Assembly (NCBI GenBank): GCA_000467715.1 | Contig: AJFK01000541.1 | Location: 1-64,000 of the forward strand | Length of the DNA stretch: 64,000 bases | Source of the DNA: Hysterium pulicare CBS 123377 | Taxonomy: Eukaryota; Ascomycota; Dothideomycetes; Hysteriales; Hysteriaceae | Direction: 5' to 3' | Shown: in pieces, positions 40,661 through 50,564 of the stretch | Layout of the letters: the number at the start of each line of letters is the position of its first letter | Numbering within the stretch: the stretch's first letter is position 1 | Notes under the pieces: model-generated | What the model was told of the DNA's origin: nothing | The model's database searches: none | What the model saw: the letters and a program-made list of their open reading frames with translations, nothing else | Program-made: the position numbers and the translations under genes

Positions 40661-41693
40661 ATTCTCAATCTACGGCGCGGCGGTGTGGGGGCCGGAAAGG
40701 AGTATTTGTTCCAGTCGAGAAGCTCTTAGAAAACCGAAGGAGGCAGAGAGATTTGGGCTGGCGATGGGCTTCCAGAATCAATTGAAGTGAACAAGTGGAG
40801 ACGAAACGGGATGCATTCCGCGGCGGCTTTGGCAGCAGCTGACTAACCATCTATCGCTTATCTAGATCTGATCCCTCACCAACCTGCGCTCTCGAGGCCA
40901 GACCTCCAGATTTAGAAACCTCAGAGCCAACCTGACAAAACTTATGTGAAGTCTCGATCTCACTTGCGCGGACATCTTACTAACGTGCCCGGAAATCCTC
41001 TCCCCCTCCTCTACTTTTATATTAAATTAGATGCAGCCCTCCCTTCATATGCACCCTTTGCGTTCTTGTTTCGTTGCTTATATAGAACCAGTACGAGGGG
41101 ACTTTCGGGAAAGAGCTCAATCGAACCGGAGATATGTGGGATAAGAGGCCAGTATTGGATGTTTGATGAAACACTAAGCAGATAACGCCTCAGACGAGGA
41201 AACAACATACCCCCTGATGCTTTTATTATCCTATATTCCGCCGCCAGGGTGCTAATATGAATTTCAGCCACTGCATATTAGCTTGCATATATGGATTGTT
41301 TTAGCGCCGATGCGGCATTCCAGGTACGAATTCATCCATGCATCCGCCATAATGATTATATAAAAGGTAAGAGCTTCATGCAGTCCCTCTAACGCGACCT
41401 CAATGTCAAGTTTCGACGCTGCTGCAGCATTCCACGCTGTGCGAAGCTACCTACAATCGCCTTAGACAGTCGTCTCAACACTGGATCATTATACTCCAAC
41501 TTTTTCATACCTCCGAGGACCTCCGAACCTCCATTCTCAATCCCAATTCCAACCCAAACCCCGACCACAAATTCGTCAGCTTCGACTTCTCCCCACACCC
41601 TGCCTCATCGTACACCCCACATCCTGTTATTGAGCACCCCACATCCCACTTCCAGCGAGCCCTCGTATTCTACCGAAGAGCCCAACGCCCAGC
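40661..41693. other. Intergenic region
   Basis: No supported gene. The last 100 bases are a CT/CCCAC-rich leader of the small secreted protein gene. Confidence 0.5.
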
Positions 41694-42285
41694 ATGCTCA
41701 TCACGGCGCTCTCCACCCTCCTCCTCTCGACCCTAGCTCTCGCCTCCCCACCCAGATTTCAAGTACGCCAAGCCTCCAACATAACCAACATAACCTTCAC
41801 GGTAACGAACTTCACGGCGTTTATGGCAGATCCATATATCGAAGGCCCGCAATCCAATCTATCCTTCCATGTCGTCGACTCGCGGCCCCAGTATTATGCA
41901 GAAGATCTCTGCGTCATCCCGCCAACCTACTTCTCTCTTTACGCCATTACAGCGCTTTATGAAAACTGCGCCAATCGCACTCTTGGCTTCCAGTTCATGT
42001 TTGAAGACGGGCTGGTTTCGATAAGTCGTGCGTGGACGGATGAAAAGTAAGTAGCTTCCCCAGCAGCTACCCCTGGTGTGAGCGACGTGATTTCCGGGGA
42101 GAAAAGTTTTCATTGGGTGTTGAAGCTAATGAATGGTGTTTAGGGGTAAGTCGTATACCGGGTCGGGAAGCGTGAATCCGTATTGGAAAGAAAATGCCAA
42201 TATCACTGTTACGCCGACTGGGAAATTGTTTACGCGGAAGAGCGAGTGGATATTTCCCGTCACTAGACTCCAAGCAATGAGTTAG
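41694..42285 (+). CDS. Small secreted glycoprotein candidate (164 aa, 2 exons)
   Basis: Exons 41694-42046 and 42144-42285 with a 97-bp intron (GTAAGT, branch CTAAT, TTTAG). The signal peptide is MLITALSTLLLSTLALA. The mature part is about 145 residues with six N-glycosylation sequons (for example NITNIT, NFT, NLS, NRT, NIT) and two cysteines in the first exon (CVIPP and ENCANRT), so one disulfide is possible. The size, secretion signal and lack of any recognised domain fit the broad class of small secreted proteins; effector function is not shown. It is convergent with the DUF1996 gene, only 176 bp away. Confidence 0.7.
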
Positions 42286-42461
42286 GCTCTACTATATCTT
42301 TAAATAGTAGATGATATACACTCGTTTCGTCCTTTATCAGATAGATTGATCAAGACATGAATTATTCAAAACTTGATTGTGACGTTGAACTTCTTTGCAC
42401 TACATTTGGCACAGATCCACCAGGCAGTCCACTTCTACACTCTACATTGCCATATAACCAC

Positions 42462-43831
42462 CTACATTGGAACATAACCACCAGGGATTTGCTTGAGCCC
42501 TAAAAAGATGGTCAGTCGGATCAGTTGTCAGTTCCTTTCTCACAGGGTAAACTTACATCCATCAATAGGCTCTTTGACTTTGGGCTTAATCGTACACCTA
42601 TTGGCCTGTTGAATAGTCTGCGTCTTGAGCTGGGGACAATCCACACCACAGAAATTATCCATAGCCTTCTGCAGCGCGTCGCCCTTCCAACCAAACAAGT
42701 AATCCGCGTGGGTTCCATACCCAGTCCTACAAACCAAATCAGTAAAACGTAATCAAGCCACACCACAACAACACGAAAGACATACTCATCCCCAAAGCTA
42801 AAAACAAAAGGCTGCGACCCATCCTCAGGCCAATCCTCCTTATTATTAAACTGCCGCGTATCCCACGCCACCTCATAAAGAATCTGCGGGATCTTCACCG
42901 GATGCGTCTCCGGACACGCTCCATTACTCTCGAAGCCCCCAGCCGCATACGCAACATGGCTCTTATGGTCGGGACTATCGAGGTTCTTCCCGTCCCAGCA
43001 GGTCGGGAAAAAGTGGTTTGCGCGAATGCCGCCGGCACAGGCCTTGTGGGGCAGGTGCTTGGTGTCGGTGCCCATGCCGGGCGCGCCGAACCCGTCGCCG
43101 GTGAAGTTCGCGCCCCAGCAGCGGAAACTGAGTTGGCGGGCTTCGGTGTCGTTGACGTTGGAGCGGCGCGTTGAGGAGCCGACTAGCATGCGGAAACCCT
43201 ACACCAGGCATACTCGTGTCAGCGCTTCCATCTTCGTTGGGAAATCTATCGGGGTGGTGTACGTACCTGCTTGAAGGCCGTGACGGGCGTCTTGTTGTCG
43301 TATGGCGGGATGTAATATACGGTCAGTCCCCCGTTTGCGGGCTCAAGGAATTGATTCGCGAATGTGGGGACCCGCTTGTAGGTGCCGTTGCGGGCTCTGA
43401 AGAATAGAACTGCGGTCCAGTAGTTTGAGAAGTCTTCGGTGAAGAGACAGCTTGTGCAGGTGGAGGTTGAGGGGAGATCTTGGTTCGGATCCATAGATGC
43501 GTTGAAGGAGTTCTGGGATTTATCAGACGGAATATTCAGAAATCCGCGGTAGTTTCATGGCAATGGGGCTTTACGTACTCCTCCTCCTATCTAGAGCCAT
43601 GTTAGTGGAATATTTTGTGCATTAGGCGTCACAGAACTCACCTGATGGAGATGAGCAGACGGAGTTTGTCCTGGTTGAACCAATCTGCAACGGATCAGAT
43701 TAATCTCTTATGCTGGTGATAAGGCTCACATACGGATCGATGCGGTCCACGACAAGTTGCGCACACGAGAATCGAAGCATGGCATAGCTGGGCGCGGCCA
43801 GCGCCAGACCGGCGAGAAACTTCCACTGCAT
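42462..43831 (-). CDS. DUF1996 secreted protein (339 aa, 7 exons incl. 12-nt microexon)
   Basis: Minus-strand exons 43831-43734, 43684-43642, 43590-43579, 43512-43267, 43198-42786, 42726-42557 and 42499-42462; every border is GT-AG and the frame closes at a TAG. The signal peptide is MQWKFLAGLALAAPSYA. Family blocks in order are LRFSCAQLVVDRIDPLVQPG, SAHLHQIGGGNSFN, GFRMLVGSS, CAGGIRANHFFPTCWDGKN then LDSPDHKSHVAY, CPETHPVKIPQILYEVAWDT, WPEDGSQPFVFSFGDETGYG, HADYLFGWKGDALQKAMDN, and the end DGWLKQIPGG. DUF1996 proteins are secreted fungal proteins, often attached to WSC or CBM modules, with unknown chemistry. The third exon is only 12 nt and supplies IGGG of HLHQIGGGNSFN. Confidence 0.88.
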
Positions 43832-44884
43832 CGTTGAGTTGTCGATGAGACCTAGGGCGAAGTACACGGAGCGGCGACGGTCGGTCTACGGTGCCTATAT
43901 GTATCCTAGATCATTACCGCGATAGGCATGCCCCATCTCCGCCCCGGCAGTGTCCGCCCAGCGCTTTTCGGCATGGGGGGCGAGGAGGTGCTATCTGCAG
44001 TAAGCATCATGCTGGGAGGCATCGTATCTCGAAAGTGTTTGGAGTCATCTGAAGTGCCAGTCTTCCAGGATCTTTCCGGTGGTGCGCGGCGAATTGCTAT
44101 TAAATCCGGCATTGCGGTAGTTGGCATGATATTCCCGATTCCGATGTCGAGATTAAGTTTGTATCTAAGCTTAATTAGTTCCCGCATGGCTCCGGGGTAG
44201 GGGGTTGGGTTAGCGAAACGGCTTTGAACAACTACCGTGGGTGATGCGGGGGATTGCGTTTTCGCTAGCATGAGATCATACATTCGGAGCGCGCGCTGTG
44301 AACTTGAACATTGTCCAAAGCTCTCACATTTCCTAAGATGTTCATATTCCCACCGCCATCATATTCTTTAGATGGGATTCGACGTAAGGTAGCTGCATAC
44401 TCGAGAGCGCCATGTTCTTAAGAAGAGTTATATTTGACGTCCTTTAAGCGCTTCTCCGTCCTCACCAAACTGGATTCAAAGTATGATCTACGCTTGACAT
44501 ACCAGGAGCAACCCACTAAGCCGAATCTGAGCCGGGCATGAGCCATTCTAACCAGAAGAGGTGCTAAGTCACGTCAAGATTGGGGTGTTTAATGACTTAG
44601 TATACATAATTGTCAAATTACACGTTTTGAAGGCCTTCTGTCAGCAGAGGCCAAATACATTCCGGCATGGGCGTTTCATGACCATCACGTTCAACATAAC
44701 ACTTTGCGATAGCAACAAATCGTGAAATTTATCGCGCCGGTAGCCTATGCTACATTCAGTAGAACCAAAACCTAACCATAAGAGGCACATGTTCCGTAGC
44801 TGCAGTCAACGTATTCGAGTTTCCCATAATCCATCAGATAAACAAGTCTCACTTCCTATAGATACCTTCGACTTGTGAAGTTAG
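43832..44884. other. Intergenic region
   Basis: Promoter side of the DUF1996 gene and 3' flank of the next minus-strand gene. No gene seen. Confidence 0.5.
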
Positions 44885-45868
44885 TTATAGAGCGCAACAT
44901 CTCGATTTGCCACCACTTTCATCGGCCTCGGGCATGTTCTTGATGATCTTCATGTACTCCTTCTCTGCCCGCTGCTTCGCCTTCTTCTCGGCCTTCCTAG
45001 TCCTTTTCTTCTCTTTGCGGATTCGTTCGCGCTCTGCTCTTCCCTCTGCCCACTCCTGCTTCTTCATCTCCGCGGCGATTTCCTGCCACTTCTCCCTCGC
45101 AAGCCGTTCTTCCTCCGCATACTCTCCGACTGTTCGTAGCAATTCAAGACCCTCATCTTTCACGTGTTTGTTCTTCTTCTTTCCTCCCCTGCAGCCACGA
45201 TGTGCTTTCTGCCTTTTGGGCTTGCGCGGATCTCCTTCAGAGTCGCTCTCGGGGTACTTTATGAATTCATCCGTGACCTTTGGTGTTATCTTTGACGCCA
45301 ATGGGGTCTTCGGCCATAGAAGACTGCTGTGGTCGTGAATGGCCGATCCATTTCCGTGAATGGCTTTGCGTGATTTGTCAAGGGAAGTGGCCTCGGGAAG
45401 TGGAGAAGCTGCGTCAGACTTCTGTGAATTTGACAATTCGTTGTCGTGGTCTGGGTCACGAAAGGTGGAGCGATCAGCTTCGTCATTCTCTTTGAAGGCT
45501 GGTTCAAGTGACTTGTGATGTGTGCCTTGACCCATGTCATTGAGGTATCGACTCCACATTTCCGATGTCTTCTTCTCCGCCTCGACAAGCTTTTGACCTT
45601 TCTCAGCGCGTTTCTCCAGCTCGCTGCGCTGAAAGGTATACTCAAGCCGGAGCTTTTCGAACTCGTCATCGAGCTTCCATATCTGAGCCCGAGTTTGCTT
45701 CACATCCTGTTTGTAGGCCGCTGCCTGGTCGACGCTTTGATCATACCGCTTTTGAAATTCATTCGTCTCCTCAACCGCGCTCAGTGGCGTCAAATGTTGG
45801 CGCATCTTGGAAGTTGCTGACGGTAAAGTGAGAAGACGGTGGAGGATGTAAGAGAAGATGATGCCCAT
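44885..45868 (-). CDS. Coiled-coil protein with C-terminal CCAL (327 aa)
   Basis: Single-exon gene, function unknown. A short hydrophobic N-terminus (MGIIFSYILHRLLTL) is followed by a coiled coil (about 33-110, ETNEFQKRYDQSVDQ and QIWKLDDEFEKLRLEY), a polar linker, a basic stretch (RKPKRQKAHRGCRGGKKKNK) and a second charged helix (about 235-315, REKWQEIAAEMKKQEWAEGR). The protein ends GGKSRCCAL: a Cys four residues from the end with Leu last fits a CaaX box, where Leu favours geranylgeranylation (established rule). Basic residues upstream would aid membrane binding. It belongs by architecture with the other membrane-linked coiled-coil genes, but lacks a strong transmembrane segment and may use a lipid instead. 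Confidence 0.7.
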   Translation of the reverse strand: MGIIFSYILHRLLTLPSATSKMRQHLTPLSAVEETNEFQKRYDQSVDQAAAYKQDVKQTRAQIWKLDDEFEKLRLEYTFQRSELEKRAEKGQKLVEAEKKTSEMWSRYLNDMGQGTHHKSLEPAFKENDEADRSTFRDPDHDNELSNSQKSDAASPLPEATSLDKSRKAIHGNGSAIHDHSSLLWPKTPLASKITPKVTDEFIKYPESDSEGDPRKPKRQKAHRGCRGGKKKNKHVKDEGLELLRTVGEYAEEERLAREKWQEIAAEMKKQEWAEGRAERERIRKEKKRTRKAEKKAKQRAEKEYMKIIKNMPEADESGGKSRCCAL

Positions 45869-46710
45869 GCAGTATGTTGTGGTCGAAGATTAGAGGTGAA
45901 CTCAGAAGAAGCTTGGCAGTTGGCGTGACGACGTGAACGCAGATCTGATATCACCTGCAGAGAAGGCTTCGGAATCCAGGCTCTTCATCAATCCTGCCTC
46001 ACTCTGTCCAGTTGGCATGCATCCGCTTACTTCTCTTTTCGACCATAAGGGATGGTGAAGCCAGCTTTTGGGGGGGAATAGGAACCCAGGTGCATCAACT
46101 TACACCAGCAGGTCAACACCACTCGTTCCGCGCAAAATGGGGTGTGGGAAGAGCACAATAGAACGTATGAACGCTTTCAGCTGACCAGTGACGTACACGG
46201 TAACAGATACTCTTCGGCAATATCCGTTTCAAACCGTAACAAGACTGCAGTCAAGAGCAAATTGAGTCATTACACCATTTGACACACATGGTACGACATC
46301 AAAAGAGTTCAGCTGATCCCCATTGAGTCATTGATAAGAAGTTCCTACTCTATCGCTGCTTTGTCCGTGCTGCTCTCTTTTCGGCCAATAGTTAGCCTCG
46401 GCACGCAACTTCCAGTGAATGAGTTCCGGAGAACGACGTTGATCAGACCACGAGAGCAACTAGTTCTGTGCTAGTCTCGATTGCGCCACCAGCCAAAGCT
46501 TCCCGAACACTCGCCTAGTCGTTCACTCTGCTCGAAATTTAAACCACGTCCCCCGCCACCTCTTCCCTGGGTTCCTTCTCTTCATCTTTTCTTCTACAAC
46601 AGCCTGCAGATCCTCTTTCTGCAGACAGTCTTTAGATTCATCCAGTTCTTTCCTCAACTGCATTACAATTCCACGACCTCATCAATTCTCACTCACGTTG
46701 AATTATCGCC
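45869..46710. other. Divergent intergenic region
   Basis: 842 bp between two divergently transcribed coiled-coil genes; it must hold both promoters. The pyrimidine-rich last 200 bases form the leader of the plus-strand gene; an open frame at 46481 runs through this leader and is not called. Confidence 0.5.
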
Positions 46711-47945
46711 ATGGCACTGGCATTGCTTTGGGCGGTTTCTCAAGTTGGGGTGTTCTTTTTCTCGAAGAGTCTCCTCAAACCTCATTGCTCCGATGCCTAT
46801 ATTGACTACTGGGCCTCCGAGAAGGAGGGAATTCTATATGGAGTCCCCGAAGCTGCCACCGCCGTCATCGATGGCATCAAGACTATTGTTCGTGATGACC
46901 TCCTCGTCCCCCTTAGCTCTTTCACTCCGTAAGTTCTTCCCGTTCCTCTGTGTGGGGTCAACCACTAACGTCATACAAAAGAGTGAGAACTGCCACCACC
47001 TCCTTCGGCCCGGACGGCATCGTGCTTCCAATTCTCCTCTTGTTTCTCCTTTGTGTTTGCTTCACGATCACAGGCTTCATTCGTCGAGGCCTTGAGGATT
47101 ACGGCACTTGGGACTTCGAAGGTTTAGGTTCCGACGATGTATCGCAGCGATGCGAAGAAGACGAAAGGCAGCTTCTTATTACCAAGCCCCTTATCAGCCA
47201 AGCCTCTTCGCAGCTATCACTCAACCAGATTCCAAACAGCGTGATCATCCTCCTCGTTCAGCTGATCAAACAACACTACAAAGCGTGTAAGACACAAGGC
47301 TTAGTGGAGACGCACAACAAAATACTCTCAGCAATAATCGACAAATTTCTCTATATCGAAGGCCAACTTACGGAAGCCTCCACTACCATTTTCAAACTAG
47401 AGTCCGACATAGACTATCTCAGTGAGCGAGTCGAGTCGGCTGAGGCAAACGAAGCTTTTATCCGGGTTGCAAGAATGTCTGGGATCCAACTACACAATTT
47501 GTCGCTACCGGATATTCTCCTTATCCTCGATGCTAGCCGCCAGGGTCCGTTGGCAGAGTTGGAAGCGAAGTTTGGCGTCCTTGTGAGGCTCCACCAGGGC
47601 GAAGGAGAGATGCACTCAGCAATAGCCCTTGATGACCCGTCCGATCGTGAGATGGATGAGCCCGGCAGTTATCCGGAAATTCACGAGACAGATCACCTTG
47701 TACCCATCTCCACGATGTCACCTTCGAAAGCTGAGGCACCCTCAGTGGCCATTTCCCTTTCGCCTCTTTCTGCCTCAACCTCAGGTGTTATTGGCCCGTC
47801 GTTCGACCCAAGAAAATATAGGGCCACCCCAAAACGTAATCCCGCCGCATCAACACCTCCCTCGCGTACTCTCTCGGAGAGCAAATACGCATCCAGACGC
47901 CCTTTGCGCAACTTCAACCTCTCTCAGAACACAACCTGGCTCTAG
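46711..47945 (+). CDS. Membrane protein with short coiled coil (393 aa, 2 exons)
   Basis: Exons 46711-46928 and 46982-47945, with a 53-bp intron in phase 2 (GTAAGT, CTAAC, AAAAG). An N-terminal hydrophobic stretch (residues 1-20, MALALLWAVSQVGVFFFSKS) comes first, then a roughly 60-residue polar segment and a strong membrane segment immediately after the intron (about 86-106, IVLPILLLFLLCVCFTITGFI). A helical region with a short coiled coil follows (about 165-230, KLESDIDYLSERVESAEANE), then a Ser/Pro-rich tail ending SQNTTWL. The intron phase and its place just before the membrane segment match the gene at 50565, which suggests common descent. GTAAGT 13 bases after the stop could start a 3' UTR intron. 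No known family recognised. Confidence 0.75.
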
Positions 47946-48911
47946 TTGTGTATCAAGGTAAGTCCCCATCCTTCACCTTCTCCTCTTGAACGATCCACTA
48001 ACTCGTATTCAGTCCTGCATACCTCTCATTGTTGCTTAGAGGGGTAATTGGTTTCTATTATGTTTAATTCTGCTTGTTCCTTTTGCTCATCACCATCGAT
48101 TCGTGGTTTCCTGTTTGTATTTAGCTGTCTTGTACACAAGAGGGCCACCTCCACTTCTCACTCCTCCCAAAGCCCGTTCCGGCCCAGCTAAATCATGGCA
48201 CCTCCTTATCCTCGCCCATCCGGACGCGCGCAATGGGTTCGCTTTGACTGGCTGTCCAGGCTGGTCATTGAATGAGCACCGGCGTGCGAGAAGGATGTCG
48301 GGGACTCGGAGGTTGCTGTGATGAGGCAGGGCTGGAAATGGGTTACGGGTCATAGCGTTGGCGTTGTTTGATGGAGTTTTACGAACCTGGCTTTTGTATG
48401 CATCCTCCTTTTGTAAGCTGGATTGTAGTAGATTCACAGCATTGTCGTTAAGCATAATAAAAGTATATCGATTTACGAACTTGATCATTTTGCGTCTGGT
48501 GAATATGTGAGGGATGACAGCAAGATAGACTGGAGCAAGCCCTTCACAGGTCTTATGAGTTCCGCGTGCTGCCGGAAAAGTCAAGAGCTGAACGATCGAG
48601 AGAGGAGCTGAAGCCTAAAAGAATACATCTAGGCCTCTGGGGTGCGGAACTTCTATCCTTAAGTCTTTGCAAATTGGCGCTTACTAATGATCACATTGAA
48701 AAGAGTTATAAGCCCAGAGAGTCTGCACGATTCCTAAAGAGTCATGGAGGGAGTGATGAGTAGCAGAGCTGAAGGGTAGAAGATCAGCTTTGATTCAAGC
48801 TAGGGTGGAATAACCTTATCACTCGTACACCGCTAAGGGGATCCCAGCTCCCAAACCTTAGTTATTACAAGACCAACTGCTATATTATGTGGGTGAATCT
48901 CATCAAGAGGC
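47946..48911. other. Intergenic region
   Basis: 3' flanks of two convergent genes. A possible 3' UTR intron (AAG then GTAAGT at about 47959, acceptor CTTAG near 48040) follows the membrane-protein gene. No further gene recognised. Confidence 0.45.
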
Positions 48912-49112
48912 TTAATATGGCCTCCGCCGCCGCTCTTCTGCATTTTGTGGTGGTTTGGATTTCAACCAGAGGCTACAGTACCTCTCGCAAGCTTCATGTC
49001 CACACTTCTTGCATACACCCTCCTCAGGATTATCTTCATGGTTGACCTTGCGACATATGCAGCACCTCCAGTCCCCAAGTGGAGCTACCCAGGGCGTTTT
49101 CCCCCAAGGCAT
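48912..49112 (-). CDS. Small zinc-ribbon-like protein (66 aa)
   Basis: Short single-exon gene on the minus strand. The sequence has LGDWRCCICRKVNHE, then GVCKKCGHEACERYC: two CxxC knuckles about 14 residues apart, the second followed by GH..C. This fits a zinc ribbon or RanBP2-like finger. Similar short 'W.CC.C...NH...C..CGH..C' proteins are common in filamentous ascomycetes (from memory). The Pro/Gly/Lys-rich N-terminus (MPWGKTPWVAPLG) and basic C-terminus (ERRRRPY) flank the finger. The size is small, so the call rests on the cysteine pattern; it could be a C-terminal piece of a longer spliced gene. Binding partner and role are unknown. Confidence 0.55.
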   Translation of the reverse strand: MPWGKTPWVAPLGDWRCCICRKVNHEDNPEEGVCKKCGHEACERYCSLWLKSKPPQNAEERRRRPY

Positions 49113-50564
49113 GTTGTTGTTGAGGCGAACTTATTGGGGTGATGAAATATTTTGAGTAAAAGCTCCGGTAGCTTTGTTACTAAATGAGTTATTGTCGTTG
49201 TTGAATGTAAGGCAATGTTGTTGAACGTAGATGTTGAACTGTGGATAGGAAAGGGCTTCAAGTAGATTTTATTTTATCAGTGAAAGAAGGTGGCAATATA
49301 CTTCTCAGGGAAATTTGCACGTCTGTGAATACAAACTGATGAATAGCGCATCATAGAATGTTTGCTTAAAATAACAAGCATCAATTATCTGCCCTAGTCA
49401 CCTTCAATAATTGAGAGTCCCCGATCTCCCTCCCGTAATGGCCAAGGTGACATGCTTTGGCATACTTCGCGTTCAAAAGTTATCTTACGCATAACTATGA
49501 GCTGTACTCTACAGCTGACATGTGATACCATGTCTCGTGCTTTTCAGTCAAGGTCTAGCCTCAGTATGGTTGTCTACTATGCAGGCACAGACTAAGCCTC
49601 ATCCCCGGGCAAAGTTCAGGGGGCTCCTTTGGTAGAGGGGATGCTCTATACTCATCTGATCATGTCGCAGCCAGAGGAGCCAATGGACGATCGACGCTAG
49701 TTATCTACCACTAGGGATTACGCAGTCAACTTTACTAAGTCAAATTGAGACTGGCTACTTTTTCAACCTAGAATGCAGCTTTTCGTATGGAAACGGCTAT
49801 GCTTTATTTCTTTATAAAGGTAATATGATACGAAAACGTACAAGAATGATCGGACTCAATTGTGGAATAACACTTGCAATTGTTTGGTTAATGATGCCCT
49901 AGACGTCGTATTGACGATAATATCCGCGTCTCCCACGATGAGCTTTTTCAATGTATGTCTCCATATGAGTCAATGGTGAGTTTAATGAAATGAATACCAA
50001 TTGAGCACCTTCCTCGAGCTATTCATGTAATGCACGCAAGGATGCATATCTGGCGACTAGTATTAAAGGTCACACGGGCTACATGTCGGAAAAGAGCGGG
50101 CTAGTGTGGTCTATGGTAGTATTTTGGTGAGAAAATATAACCGAATGACCCTCGAACAAAGCGATAACAGTAGCATAAGCAATCCCATATGGCGCATGGT
50201 GTAGACTGTGGGCATCAAGTGGTCCGTGCAACAGTGAACGCTTCTAGCCGACGTATAAAGATATGTAAATTGCCCGTCATCCTACGACCAGAACAATAAA
50301 AAAGTAAGTATCGCTTCTAGCCGATGTACGTCGCATCGATGAAGGTCTCACAAGATGCGCCACCCGCATGTTCGAGATTGCTCTGTAGAATATCACTGCG
50401 GCTTACCCGGCAGCTCCAAATGGTATAAAAAGGTTAGAGGATGCTCGACTGAAACGCCACTTTTTTTTCAAACAACGATTCTTCAACTACTACCTTCTAC
50501 TCAACTTTGGAGATTGCCTCTACTTTTTCTTTTACCAACATCTCAACCCTGTCTACCATTGACA
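49113..50564. other. Intergenic region
   Basis: 1.45 kb of AT-rich DNA without a recognised gene. The end is the pyrimidine-rich leader of the coiled-coil gene at 50565; near-identical CGCTTCTAGCCGA(C/T)GTA occurs twice, at about 50239 and 50313, as a short direct repeat. Confidence 0.45.
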
